A stretch of 64,000 bases of DNA from Flavobacteriaceae bacterium GF1 (GTDB taxonomy: Bacteria; Bacteroidota; Bacteroidia; Flavobacteriales; Flavobacteriaceae), in NCBI GenBank assembly GCA_009797885.1, contig WNKP01000005.1, positions 62,001 through 126,000 of the forward strand, read 5' to 3'. The notes under the pieces are model-generated. The model was not told the origin of the DNA, ran no database searches, and worked only from the letters and a program-made list of their open reading frames with translations. Of the stretch, positions 27,153-35,927 are shown one piece after another. Position 1 is the first letter of the stretch. Every line of letters starts with the position of its first letter. The translations under genes and the position numbers were made by a program.

Positions 27153-27629
27153 TTACAGGATGTATTCAGGCGGAATATCAGGAATACCTCGGGCCAAGGA
27201 AATGGTGAAGGCGGTTTTATGTTCGATTGAAGCGAAATCCATAGCGATGTTTTCTTTTTCGGGAAATTCAATGGCATCATCCGAGACTTCATCCCAGACT
27301 TCAAATAAACCTGAATCCATGAAAGGCTCAAATTGATTGGGTTCCACACTTACGGCCGCTGGAATCCCATCGGAGTGAATTTTCAGATGGATTAGCATAC
27401 CATCAGGGATTCCTTGAGAATGCAAAAGGTGGCAACGCCAGTTGTGGTGATCAATATAACCACCTGCCAAGGGATACGATGCTTCAATAGCATAAGAAGT
27501 GGGATTTACCTGATTAAAACCCATCAGCCAATGTTCCTGATTTAGGTTCCGCAATGTATTGGAAGTAGGCAAAGATGATAGTGCAAAAGATGTACAGCAC
27601 CAAAGGGAAATAATCAGGAGATATTTCAA
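27153..27629 (-). CDS. Secreted protein of unknown function
   Basis: This is a 158-residue protein with a signal peptide ('LLIISLWCCTSFALS'). The mature part contains 'GGYIDHHNWRCHLLHSQGIPDG' in two pieces with several His residues and a Cys, and an acidic second half. No family is recognised. It is transcribed alone, divergent from the hybrid kinase at 27889. Confidence 0.65.
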   Translation of the reverse strand: MKYLLIISLWCCTSFALSSLPTSNTLRNLNQEHWLMGFNQVNPTSYAIEASYPLAGGYIDHHNWRCHLLHSQGIPDGMLIHLKIHSDGIPAAVSVEPNQFEPFMDSGLFEVWDEVSDDAIEFPEKENIAMDFASIEHKTAFTISLARGIPDIPPEYIL

Positions 27630-27888
27630 GGGTTTGATTTTTTATGGAAATCGCACAATAATAGCGCCAAAAACACCTCACTTTAAGCTTTAACACTTTT
27701 TTAATAGTAGTATTCGCAAGGCTGATGGAAAACCACAGTTGAAATGCACAGCCCATTATGGATTTTTCAGTGTTTCGGCCAATGGCCATTCCATGAAATT
27801 CCTATTTTTTTGGGTTCGGATTACCGTTCGTTTACTCTTAATCCATCCGAATGGGAACTTCGCAAAAGGATAATGCTTACATTTAAGT

Positions 27889-30822
27889 ATGACCAGAATC
27901 CAAATTCTACTTCTTTTTTTTATTTCGGCTTGGGTTTGTCCACAATCAAAAACCGACAGTCTGGAGCAGCTGCTCTCTGCGGAGAAAGTGGATTCATCCA
28001 AGGTCAACATCTTATTGGACCTGGTAGCGGAATATCGATATGAAAATCCTGAAAAAGCGGAGCAGTATGTCCTGGACGCCCTAAAAATTGCCCATACGAT
28101 CAATGATAAAAAACATGAAGTATCGGGACTGATATCCCGTGCCGACCTATTGACCGATGGTGCCAGTTTTGATTCCGCCATCACCTTCTTTAAACAAGCG
28201 CTTTCGATATCGGAACGAATAGGGTTCGGTGACGGCAAGAGTGCGGCTTTGATTGGCCTGGGAAATACAAATACCAGAAAGGGGAATCTCGCCAAGGGTG
28301 CGGAATATCTTCGGCTAAACATTGCCTTCGCCACTGAAATCAAAGATTCTGTAGGGCTTGCCAGTTCCTATAACAACCTGGGTAATATCTATAATGAACA
28401 AGGGGAATACAAAGCGGCAATGGAAGCCTACACCGAAGCGGCAAAAATGAATACACAGATCGGCCATGAAAAACATGCGGCCATCAATATGGCCAATATG
28501 GGCATGATCTATCATAAACTTGAAAATTATGAAAATGCCCTAGCGTACTTCAAAAAAAGTGATAGCCTTTTCGTTAAGCTGGACTTTCAGGCAGGACGTG
28601 TGTTTGTCATGGAGAATATGGGCATTATTTTAAGAAATCAGGGCAAACCCGATGAAGCGCTGGTTCTATATCGGAAAGTCCTTGAAAGCTATGACAGATT
28701 GGGTCAAAAACGAGAGCTGTCACAGATATATAGTAAGATTGGAAATATTTATTCCGACAAAATGCAATCGGACAAAGCCGTTGAAAATTATCGCCGGTCC
28801 TTATCCATTGCCCGCGAAATCAACGATTCCATTGATATGGCCCATGGCAACCAGGCATTAGGTCGGGAATTCCTCTATTCCAAACAACTGGACAGTGCAG
28901 CAAAGTATGCCCAAAAAGCCATTGAAATTGCTCAACACATTGGTGCCCATCCGAATGAAATGGATGGTTACAAAACGCTATCAGAAGTGAATTACGCCAA
29001 GGGAAACCACCAAAAGGCGTATGACCTTAGACTTACATATGAGGAGCGAAAGGACAGTTTGTACACTTTGGAAAAGCGGGACCTGGCCGAAGAAATCGAG
29101 GCCAAATACCAAAACGAACAACAGGCCAAGGAAATCGCCCTTTTGGCCTCTGAAAAAGAGGTGCAGGCATTGCAATTGGGCAAAAGAAAGAATGAACGCA
29201 ATGCCTTTATTGCCATTGCGGTATTGATTCTTTTGTTGTCCATCCTATTGTACAACCAATACCGCGTAAAACAAAAGGCCAATAAAAAGCTTGAACAACT
29301 CAACCAATTGAAATCCAACTTTTTTTCCAACATTTCCCACGAGTTTAGAACGCCTTTGACCTTGATCGAAGGCCCTATTGCCCATTTGGAGCAAAATCCT
29401 GAGGAAAATCTTGCCAAGGAAGACATCAAAATGATACGCCGCAATACGAATAGGGTTTTGGGTCTGGTCAACCAACTATTGGACTTATCAAGAATGGATG
29501 AGGGCAAGCTGCGCTTAAAGTCCACGGAGGGTGATGTCTTCAAATGTCTGAGAACTGCGGCGGTGTCCTTTAATTCCCACGCAGCACAGCGTAAAATGGA
29601 TTATAGGGTAAAAGTGCCGAACGAAACACTTTGGGCATCTTTTGACCGTGATAAATTGGAAAAAATCGCCTACAACCTTTTGAGTAATGCATTTAAATTC
29701 AGTGATGATGGCGAGATGGTCGGCTTTGATGTGTCCTATTCCGGCCAGGAACTGCTGATCCAGGTTTCTGATTCCGGCAGGGGTATTGCCGACGATAAAC
29801 TCCCTTTTGTTTTTGATCGCTTTTACCAGGTTGATGGTAGTGCTACCAAGGATCGTGAGGGATCGGGCATTGGATTGTCCCTGTCAAAAGATTTAGTTGA
29901 GTTGATGGACGGCACCATTACTGTTTCCAGCGAAGAAGGCAAGGGCACTTATTTTACGGTCCATATTCCCATGGAGAAAATCAAGATGCCAAAAAGCAGG
30001 ACGGATAGTGTTTCCGAACCCCTTGAGGACTATAGGAACAAAAAAACCTTTGAGCTTTCCAAAACCGATGTCCGACAGCTGCCTAAAATCCTGGTCATTG
30101 AAGATAATGAGGATATGCGCCATTATATCAAAAAGCGGCTTTCCCACAACTATCGAATTGAGGAAGCAAAAGACGGGGCCAATGGTCTAAAAATGGCCGC
30201 CAATGATACTCCCGACCTCATCATAACCGATGTGATGATGCCAAAGATGGACGGCATGGCGCTATGCAAGAAGCTGAAGACCAATTTGGATACGAGCCAT
30301 ATTCCAATAATCATGCTCACGGCCAGAGCAGGTGTGGAAAATAAAATTGAGGGATTGGAAATGGGCGCCGATGCTTATTTGACCAAACCTTTTAGCTCCG
30401 AGGAACTATTGGCCCAGAGTAAGAACCTTATTGCCCAAAGATTGCGTTTACAAGAACATTACCTAAAGGATGGGCACATCATAACACCGGAAAAAATTAC
30501 GGTCACGTCCTTGGACAAAAAGTTTTTGGAGTTGGTACTTGATGTATTGGAAAAAAACCATGCAAACCCCGATTTTGGTGTGCCGCAAATGCAACGGGAA
30601 CTTGCCATGAGCAAAACCCAGCTCAACAGAAAGCTAAAAGCCCTGACCCAGGAATCCCCTCGGGATATACTGCGTAACTTTCGTTTAAAACGGGCCGCGC
30701 AATTGTTGGCCCAAAAATCGGATACCGTTTCACAGATTGCCTATCAAGTGGGATTCAACAACCTATCCTATTTCGCCAAGTGCTTCAAGGAACAATACGG
30801 CGTTTCCCCTTCTTCCTATTGA
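27889..30822 (+). CDS. TPR hybrid histidine kinase / response regulator / AraC one-protein system
   Basis: The protein has 977 residues. Order: signal peptide (1-20), about nine TPR units in the periplasm (about 35-400), a coiled linker, a transmembrane helix (439-457), HisKA with His484 in 'ISHEFRTPL', HATPase with the N-box around N600 and G-boxes 'DSGRGI' and 'GSGIGLSLS', a receiver domain with phospho-acceptor Asp781 ('IITDVMMPK') and Lys833, and a C-terminal AraC HTH (about 880-977). It therefore senses outside and binds DNA itself, like hybrid two-component systems of Bacteroidota, but with TPRs instead of Reg_prop propellers. The following lipoproteins and hydrolases are likely targets (inference). 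The start ATG at 27889 fits the leader. Confidence 0.95.
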   Translation: MTRIQILLLFFISAWVCPQSKTDSLEQLLSAEKVDSSKVNILLDLVAEYRYENPEKAEQYVLDALKIAHTINDKKHEVSGLISRADLLTDGASFDSAITFFKQALSISERIGFGDGKSAALIGLGNTNTRKGNLAKGAEYLRLNIAFATEIKDSVGLASSYNNLGNIYNEQGEYKAAMEAYTEAAKMNTQIGHEKHAAINMANMGMIYHKLENYENALAYFKKSDSLFVKLDFQAGRVFVMENMGIILRNQGKPDEALVLYRKVLESYDRLGQKRELSQIYSKIGNIYSDKMQSDKAVENYRRSLSIAREINDSIDMAHGNQALGREFLYSKQLDSAAKYAQKAIEIAQHIGAHPNEMDGYKTLSEVNYAKGNHQKAYDLRLTYEERKDSLYTLEKRDLAEEIEAKYQNEQQAKEIALLASEKEVQALQLGKRKNERNAFIAIAVLILLLSILLYNQYRVKQKANKKLEQLNQLKSNFFSNISHEFRTPLTLIEGPIAHLEQNPEENLAKEDIKMIRRNTNRVLGLVNQLLDLSRMDEGKLRLKSTEGDVFKCLRTAAVSFNSHAAQRKMDYRVKVPNETLWASFDRDKLEKIAYNLLSNAFKFSDDGEMVGFDVSYSGQELLIQVSDSGRGIADDKLPFVFDRFYQVDGSATKDREGSGIGLSLSKDLVELMDGTITVSSEEGKGTYFTVHIPMEKIKMPKSRTDSVSEPLEDYRNKKTFELSKTDVRQLPKILVIEDNEDMRHYIKKRLSHNYRIEEAKDGANGLKMAANDTPDLIITDVMMPKMDGMALCKKLKTNLDTSHIPIIMLTARAGVENKIEGLEMGADAYLTKPFSSEELLAQSKNLIAQRLRLQEHYLKDGHIITPEKITVTSLDKKFLELVLDVLEKNHANPDFGVPQMQRELAMSKTQLNRKLKALTQESPRDILRNFRLKRAAQLLAQKSDTVSQIAYQVGFNNLSYFAKCFKEQYGVSPSSY

Positions 30823-30863
30823 TTTATAGGGAAGTACGGACGTTGTTCATTCGGGCATAAACT

Positions 30864-31006
30864 CGTCAGTTTGAGTGAATTTTACGATTGAAATGAGTAA
30901 AATTTGTATCGAAAACAAAAGTTTTATTGTTCAGATTGGTTCTCGATACGATTTTTCGTTCCGCTTCGGCAAGCTGACCGACCAAGAAAAATCACTCGGA
31001 CTGACG
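30864..31006. repeat. MITE-like nested inverted repeat
   Basis: The left arm CGTCAGTTTGAGTGA (30864-30878) and the right arm (30992-31006) are inverted copies differing at two central positions, with further matching A/T bases inside. Nested within, GTATCGA (30906-30912) and TCGATAC (30943-30949) form a second inverted repeat. Elements with ends of this kind, related to CGTCAGTTCGAGTG, are scattered in flavobacterial genomes as far as I recall. No transposase is encoded, so any mobility would be in trans. Confidence 0.6.
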
Positions 31007-31114
31007 GCCCTTGGTCACACACATTAAAAACGCATAACGGCTGAAAGTACAGGATTTGGTTCGCCCATGGTATTTTTTGGTTCCCATGTGGTAGTCTTAA
31101 AATGAGTGACAACC

Positions 31115-31122
31115 TACTTTTG
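31115..31122 (+). promoter_or_regulatory. Bacteroidota -7 element for lipoprotein gene 31172
   Basis: TACTTTTG matches TAnnTTTG, giving a leader of about 43 nt before the ATG at 31172. No TTG is at the right distance for -33, which suggests that an activator, perhaps the upstream hybrid regulator, is needed (inference). Confidence 0.4.
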
Positions 31123-31171
31123 AAACCATAGCCAAAGCTCCCTATCATTTTTCAATTCAAATCCCACAACT

Positions 31172-31717
31172 ATGAAAAATAGTATAGTAAAATACTGTCT
31201 AGTTGGTTTTCTTTTCGTTTTCCTGTACGCATGTGAATCTGATGATGGTACTATGGAAACCCCAAATTTGGATGCCATAGGTTTTGATATCAATGTCTCC
31301 GGGGACTTTTCCAGAAACATGCAGGGTACCAATGCCTACTACAGGTTTCAGGAGTTGCCCAGTTCATTGACCACTACCCACCAGTTGTCCATTTATTTGT
31401 CCGATGGCGAAGGGTATACGGTAACCGCCATTATAGGTGTGAACGGGGCATCAACGCCCCCACCGGGCACCTATCCCGCACTCAACCTTACGGGTAATGG
31501 ATATAACGGCGACGACCCGTTGACCGTAACATTTTTATTTGGGAAAGATGGAGGAATTAGCCATACCAGCAACCTACAGGGTCAAGGAGGGCTTTCCATT
31601 CTAACAACAAGGGAAGGTCTTTTGAGTGGGTCTCTGGAAACACCATTGGTCCCTAGCGGAACCGGAGCTGGAAACATCCTTGTCAGCGGCACTTTTACCG
31701 CGGAGTTCAATCCCTGA
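31172..31717 (+). CDS. Lipoprotein of unknown function
   Basis: This is a 181-residue lipoprotein: leader ending 'FLYAC' followed by 'ESDDG', resembling a surface-export signal. The mature protein is beta-rich and glycine/threonine-rich ('HQLSIYLSDGEGYTV', 'GTYPALNLTGNGY', 'ISGTFTAEF'-like C-terminus), like small extracellular beta-sandwich proteins. No family is recognised. It is the first gene after the hybrid regulator and is followed by a second small lipoprotein 82 bp on. Confidence 0.75.
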   Translation: MKNSIVKYCLVGFLFVFLYACESDDGTMETPNLDAIGFDINVSGDFSRNMQGTNAYYRFQELPSSLTTTHQLSIYLSDGEGYTVTAIIGVNGASTPPPGTYPALNLTGNGYNGDDPLTVTFLFGKDGGISHTSNLQGQGGLSILTTREGLLSGSLETPLVPSGTGAGNILVSGTFTAEFNP

Positions 31718-31799
31718 TCAACATATAAATAAGTAGAATCAAATCGAAACCATCGGTAATCGGTTTGGGAAATGAATCCATTAACATAATTCTGATACT

Positions 31800-32255
31800 A
31801 TGAAAAATTCAACAAAAAAATGGCTTTGGCAACACCCAAGGAATATAATGGCCATACTCTTGATGTTCCTTGTTATCGCCTGCAGTGATGACGAGGATAG
31901 TGCCCCGGAAATTACCTTGGGGCAATTGAGTAGCGAATATGAAGGTCCTTGTAACCATGGTAGTGGTTTTACGGGAGCGGACTACGCAATTTCAATACCG
32001 TACAGTGGGACGGAAAACGACAACCTGAGCAGCATATTGTACACGATAACGGTTGAAGGTGGCCCTACCCAGGAAACGCAATCAAACTTTAACGACTTCG
32101 AGTTGAACGATGGCAGTGGAACGCTGACCTGGAACAGTTGTATATTGTTTTTGGATGCCGATTGGATCGATTTGGAAATTCGGATTGAAACTACGGATGG
32201 TGTTGTCAGCAGTGCTGCATCCATTCGATTGAATCGAACTGATTTTGATAATTGA
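31800..32255 (+). CDS. Small surface-type lipoprotein of unknown function
   Basis: The protein has 151 residues with a lipoprotein leader ending 'LVIAC' and then 'SDDEDS', which fits the S(D/E)3 surface-export signal described for Flavobacterium. The mature part has two Cys residues ('GPCNHG' and 'WNSCILF') that could form a disulfide, and strands like those of an Ig-type fold. No family is recognised. It lies between another lipoprotein and a P1 peptidase on the same strand. Confidence 0.75.
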   Translation: MKNSTKKWLWQHPRNIMAILLMFLVIACSDDEDSAPEITLGQLSSEYEGPCNHGSGFTGADYAISIPYSGTENDNLSSILYTITVEGGPTQETQSNFNDFELNDGSGTLTWNSCILFLDADWIDLEIRIETTDGVVSSAASIRLNRTDFDN

Positions 32256-32278
32256 CAAACATTCCAAATACCTGTAAA

Positions 32279-33442
32279 ATGAAAAACAATAATTGTGCAG
32301 CGTTGTTTGCCTTTTTGTTTGTGATGTCGGCTTTGGGCCAAGATCACCCAAGGGCAAGGGAATTGGGTATCCCATTCAACGGTACAACGGGAAAATACAA
32401 CAACATCACTGATGTACCGGGGGTACAAGTCGGCTACAAAACACTTATTAAGGGAGAAGGAAAATTGATAGAAGGCGAAGGGCCTATCAGAACCGGGGTG
32501 ACGGTCATTATTCCAGCAGGTAAAGAAGATCGCAAGGCGATTCCTGCTGGTATTTTTTCCTTTAATGGGGACGGCGAATTGACGGGATCACACTTTATCG
32601 AAGATTATGGATTTCTTCCCGGGGCAATTATTGGAATCACCAATACCTATAGCGTTGGAGTGGTTCGCGATGCTATTGGAGAGTGGCAGGTAAAGAATTT
32701 TCCGAGACCTGATTATGTTGATTTTAGGTTTGGTTTGCCAATTGTGGGTGAAACGTATGATGGTAATTTTAATGATATAAATGGTCTTCATGTTACTAAA
32801 GAGCATGTTTTTGAAGCCATTGATACCTCCAAATCCGGTGTAATAGCAGAGGGCAATGTGGGGGGAGGTACGGGAATGTGGCTCTATGGCTTTAAAGGGG
32901 GTACAGGTTCCTCATCAAGGGTTATCAGTATTGGAGCTGGGAACTATACGGTCGGGGTCTTGGTACAGGCCAATTTTGGGCATCGTGAAGACTTAGTCGT
33001 TACAGGTGTTCCGGTTGGAAAGCTCATAACGGACCTACAACCTGTTTTCAACCAACCAAAACAAGATGGTTCCATTATTGTGGTGGTAGCCACCGATGCC
33101 CCTATATTACCTATCCATTTAAAACAAGTGGCAAAAAGGGCAACAAATGGAATTGCACGTACAGGAGCATTTGGTGGTAATGGCTCCGGGGATATATTTT
33201 TGGCATTTTCCACCGCCCAGCCCACCTTTAACGAGGATTTGACAATGGGAAGCATTTCCGCACTCACCAAGTGGTCATTGGATCCCATTTATAAAGCAAC
33301 CGTAGAAGCAACCGAGGAAGCCATAATCAATGCCTTGGTGGCCGCAAAAACCTTAAAAGGGGCAAATGACAATATTATGTACGAATGCCCCGAAGATAAA
33401 TTGATTGAATTGATGAAGGAATACAACAGAATAGATGATTAA
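32279..33442 (+). CDS. P1 (DmpA/BapA) family aminopeptidase, exported
   Basis: From the ATG at 32279 the protein has 387 residues with a signal peptide ('ALFAFLFVMSALGQ'). It belongs to family P1, N-terminal-nucleophile peptidases made as a precursor that cleaves itself. The usual motifs are present: 'ITDVPGVQVGY' near the N-terminus, 'GNVGGGTGM' followed by 'FKGGTGSSSR', and 'TGAFGGNGSGD', where Gly302-Ser303 is the expected cleavage site and Ser303 the nucleophile. Family members release N-terminal D- or L-residues or beta-amino acids. The amidohydrolase that follows could act on the products (inference). A TTG-initiated frame at 32252 was rejected. Confidence 0.92.
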   Translation: MKNNNCAALFAFLFVMSALGQDHPRARELGIPFNGTTGKYNNITDVPGVQVGYKTLIKGEGKLIEGEGPIRTGVTVIIPAGKEDRKAIPAGIFSFNGDGELTGSHFIEDYGFLPGAIIGITNTYSVGVVRDAIGEWQVKNFPRPDYVDFRFGLPIVGETYDGNFNDINGLHVTKEHVFEAIDTSKSGVIAEGNVGGGTGMWLYGFKGGTGSSSRVISIGAGNYTVGVLVQANFGHREDLVVTGVPVGKLITDLQPVFNQPKQDGSIIVVVATDAPILPIHLKQVAKRATNGIARTGAFGGNGSGDIFLAFSTAQPTFNEDLTMGSISALTKWSLDPIYKATVEATEEAIINALVAAKTLKGANDNIMYECPEDKLIELMKEYNRIDD

Positions 33443-33477
33443 CTTCAACTTTGTAGTACTTTTTATATCCTAGGCAA

Positions 33478-34830
33478 ATGAAGCAACTTGGCGTTCTAAT
33501 TATGGTTATCCTTGGATTGGGCTGCCGTCCAGAACCGACGGCCGAGTACGATTTGGTCATTTCCAATGTCAATCTGATTGACGGTACGGGAAGCCAACTT
33601 CAAAATGGGGTTTCCATAGCGGTAATTGAGGGAAAGATCAGTGCCATTGAAAAGATGGTGAAGGGCAAAGCCAAAATGCACATAGACGGCAAAGGAAAAT
33701 ACCTTATTCCAGGTTTGTTCGATTGCCATATCCATACCATTGATTATCGTAAGGACTTTCCAAAGTTTATGCATTATGGGGTGACATCGGTGTTCATCAC
33801 CGGGGGCAGTCTGTGTACGGATGCCTATTATGTAGAGATGCGTCAACACGGTAACCAGGATAGTATCCCTTCACCACGGGTCTTTCATACCAGTCAACAC
33901 TTTACAATGGAGGGAAGACATCCGTCCAAAACCTACGTAGGCAATCAATGGCGGGATGGTGAATCCATTTTTTACCTGAAAGACACCCTACAGATCGAAA
34001 AATTGGTGGAACGGGTAGCGAAACAACCCATAGCCGGAATTAAATTGACCATTGAAGATGGGCCCCATCCACCTTTTGTGGAACGGATGCCCATCGCGTT
34101 CATTGAGAAAACGGTAAAGGAAGGGGAAAAACGTGGACTTGAGGTATTTGCCCATGTGAGTGACAATGAAGAATTGGAAATGGCGATATCGGCGAAGGTT
34201 CAGAATTTGGTCCACTTCACAGGAGTGGATATCGATTTGAAGGATGGAACCCAGGTACAACTATTGTCAGAATTTAAAAAGAGGGATCCTTCTTGGGTGA
34301 CCACCTTAATGATCGATAAATCGTTTTGGTATCCTTTGTATCCCAAGTGGTTTGAAAAGGAAACCCTCCTTCCCGAATACCGGAAAATGACCCGAGCGGT
34401 AACAGAAAAATCAAAATGGTTTGCAAAGGGATATTTAAATAGGTACAAGGAATTTTATGAACTTGAAAGCGATAGTCTTAAGGACTTGATTACCCCCCAG
34501 GTAGAGGACATTCAGTGGTTGTATGAAAATGGGTTCAATATGGTTCTGGGAACCGATATCGGAGGGGATTTCAATTTCCAGGGGCATAGTTTACATGAGG
34601 AAATGGAGTTGTTGCAAATGGGTGGAATGCTGCCTTTGGACATTCTTAAAATGGGAACATTGAATGCGGCAAAAATGTTGAACGTTGAAGCGGAACTGGG
34701 GTCCATTGAAGTGGGAAAAATAGCTGATTTGGTGCTCTTGGACCACAACCCCTTGGAAACGATAACCAATACCTTGTCCATTCATACGGTCCTAAAAAAT
34801 GGAAAGATCCAGAAAAGAATAGCCCAATAA
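33478..34830 (+). CDS. Amidohydrolase family lipoprotein
   Basis: This is a 450-residue lipoprotein (leader ending 'GLGC'). Metal ligands of the amidohydrolase superfamily: HxH in 'DCHIHT', His in 'FAHVSD' and 'LVHFTG', and Asp in 'GTDIGG'. A Lys in 'AGIKLTI' could be the carboxylated bridge. The C-terminal 'GSIEVGKIADLVLLDHNP' is the family's small beta-domain. It is similar in type, but not closely, to the amidohydrolase at 11895-13301. It follows the P1 peptidase by 35 bp and precedes an unknown exported protein by 16 bp, so the three genes form an operon probably devoted to breakdown of a peptide-like or acylated substrate. Confidence 0.9.
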   Translation: MKQLGVLIMVILGLGCRPEPTAEYDLVISNVNLIDGTGSQLQNGVSIAVIEGKISAIEKMVKGKAKMHIDGKGKYLIPGLFDCHIHTIDYRKDFPKFMHYGVTSVFITGGSLCTDAYYVEMRQHGNQDSIPSPRVFHTSQHFTMEGRHPSKTYVGNQWRDGESIFYLKDTLQIEKLVERVAKQPIAGIKLTIEDGPHPPFVERMPIAFIEKTVKEGEKRGLEVFAHVSDNEELEMAISAKVQNLVHFTGVDIDLKDGTQVQLLSEFKKRDPSWVTTLMIDKSFWYPLYPKWFEKETLLPEYRKMTRAVTEKSKWFAKGYLNRYKEFYELESDSLKDLITPQVEDIQWLYENGFNMVLGTDIGGDFNFQGHSLHEEMELLQMGGMLPLDILKMGTLNAAKMLNVEAELGSIEVGKIADLVLLDHNPLETITNTLSIHTVLKNGKIQKRIAQ

Positions 34831-34846
34831 AGCCAAGTTCATTGAA

Positions 34847-35620
34847 ATGAATAAAATCATTACCATAGTGTCAATTCTAATCTTGGGGCCATTTTTGGTC
34901 CTTGGTCAAAAATCAATTCAGGCAAGCGACATCGAGATCCATACGCAACTGACTTTCCTAAAAGTGTCCCATCGGGATGTTGTAAATTTTGAACGCGATA
35001 TGGGGCTATTGCGCAAGTTGTCAAAAGAGGGGAAGCTTGAGGAGCACTTTGATTGGCTAACGTACAGGTCCGATACCGACCAATACCTCATTATAAATTT
35101 CAGCAATGGTCTTGACGATATTTTGACCCTTGAAGGTTATCGAAATGCCTTCCATGAAAAAGGGACTGGAGAAGCATTTGATGCCCTGATAAAATCTATG
35201 GCAGACCTCAATATCTCAGTGGAAAGGAATTACATTATTCAAATGCTATTGCCCTGGAGTACTGTTGCCGCCATATCGGTATCCGAATTTCCTTTGGCCA
35301 CAATGACGGAATATGATATTCCAACCAATACCATTGAACAATTTGATGTTGCAATGCGGCAATTGGTGGCATTGCTCAAGAAAACGGATTACCCCTACCC
35401 CTTGGAAAGTAATAGGGGAAGCATTGGCGCATATGGTACCATGGCCCTGGTATGGTTTTATGATGATCAAGACGATTATATGGGGAAAAATAATCTTTTG
35501 AACTGGATGGAAAGGCATGGTGCCACACAAACGTTGCAATCTATTGTGAATATGCTTGATAGCATTAGTGAATCAACCAGGACGTATAACCTCAGGTATG
35601 AAAAATCATTGAGTTATTAG
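34847..35620 (+). CDS. Exported protein of unknown function
   Basis: The 257-residue protein has a signal peptide ('IVSILILGPFLVLGQ'). The mature part resembles two repeats of a small alpha-beta domain with 'DQYLIINFSNGLDDI' and 'YGTMALVWFYDDQDDYMGKNNL', perhaps a ferredoxin-like or NIPSNAP-type dimeric barrel, but this is a guess. It is the last gene of the P1 peptidase-amidohydrolase operon, 16 bp after the amidohydrolase. Confidence 0.75.
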   Translation: MNKIITIVSILILGPFLVLGQKSIQASDIEIHTQLTFLKVSHRDVVNFERDMGLLRKLSKEGKLEEHFDWLTYRSDTDQYLIINFSNGLDDILTLEGYRNAFHEKGTGEAFDALIKSMADLNISVERNYIIQMLLPWSTVAAISVSEFPLATMTEYDIPTNTIEQFDVAMRQLVALLKKTDYPYPLESNRGSIGAYGTMALVWFYDDQDDYMGKNNLLNWMERHGATQTLQSIVNMLDSISESTRTYNLRYEKSLSY

Positions 35621-35927
35621 ACGAAACAATACGATAATGGGCAATGCTTAATTTGGGAGGTAGGATGATTTCGAAAAGGGAATAGTACTATGGCTTCTTT
35701 AAAATGTTGGAAAAAAATCAAATGGAATTGGATAAAGAGGTTTGTTGGAAATCAAATGCACTCCGTCCCATAAAAGGTCTATTAATGAAAGTATTCAATG
35801 AGGCCTAGAATGGGACATTCAAGTACATTGTGCGGTTTTTACCGTGACAGTCCCGGAAAACAATAGTTTTACAAGACAATTCAATTTTATAAATCCTATT
35901 TTTTGATGCTACATATCCATGATTTTC
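35621..35927. other. Intergenic region between convergent operons
   Basis: This is 307 bp between the ends of a plus-strand and a minus-strand operon. It is AT-rich with only very short open frames. A CGGTAAAAACCG palindrome near 35836-35847 could form a small hairpin, but there is no T-run, so I do not call a terminator. Confidence 0.5.

Larger units (their letters stand above)
30823..31171. other. Intergenic region holding a nested inverted repeat
   Basis: This gap between the hybrid regulator and a lipoprotein gene contains the inverted repeat described at 30864-31006 and a -7 element at 31115-31122. No coding frame is convincing. Confidence 0.6.

Noticed and set aside
27756-28343. Long minus-strand frame (195 codons) over the start of the hybrid kinase
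   Set aside because: It lies opposite a clear multi-domain gene, has unnatural Ser/Arg-rich composition and no domain; it is a shadow frame.
28992-29543. 183-codon minus-strand frame inside the kinase gene
   Set aside because: It is antisense to HisKA-coding sequence with no protein features; a shadow.
31982-32428. 148-codon minus-strand frame across the lipoprotein/P1 peptidase junction
   Set aside because: It is opposite two plus-strand genes with signal peptides and family motifs; no motif of its own.
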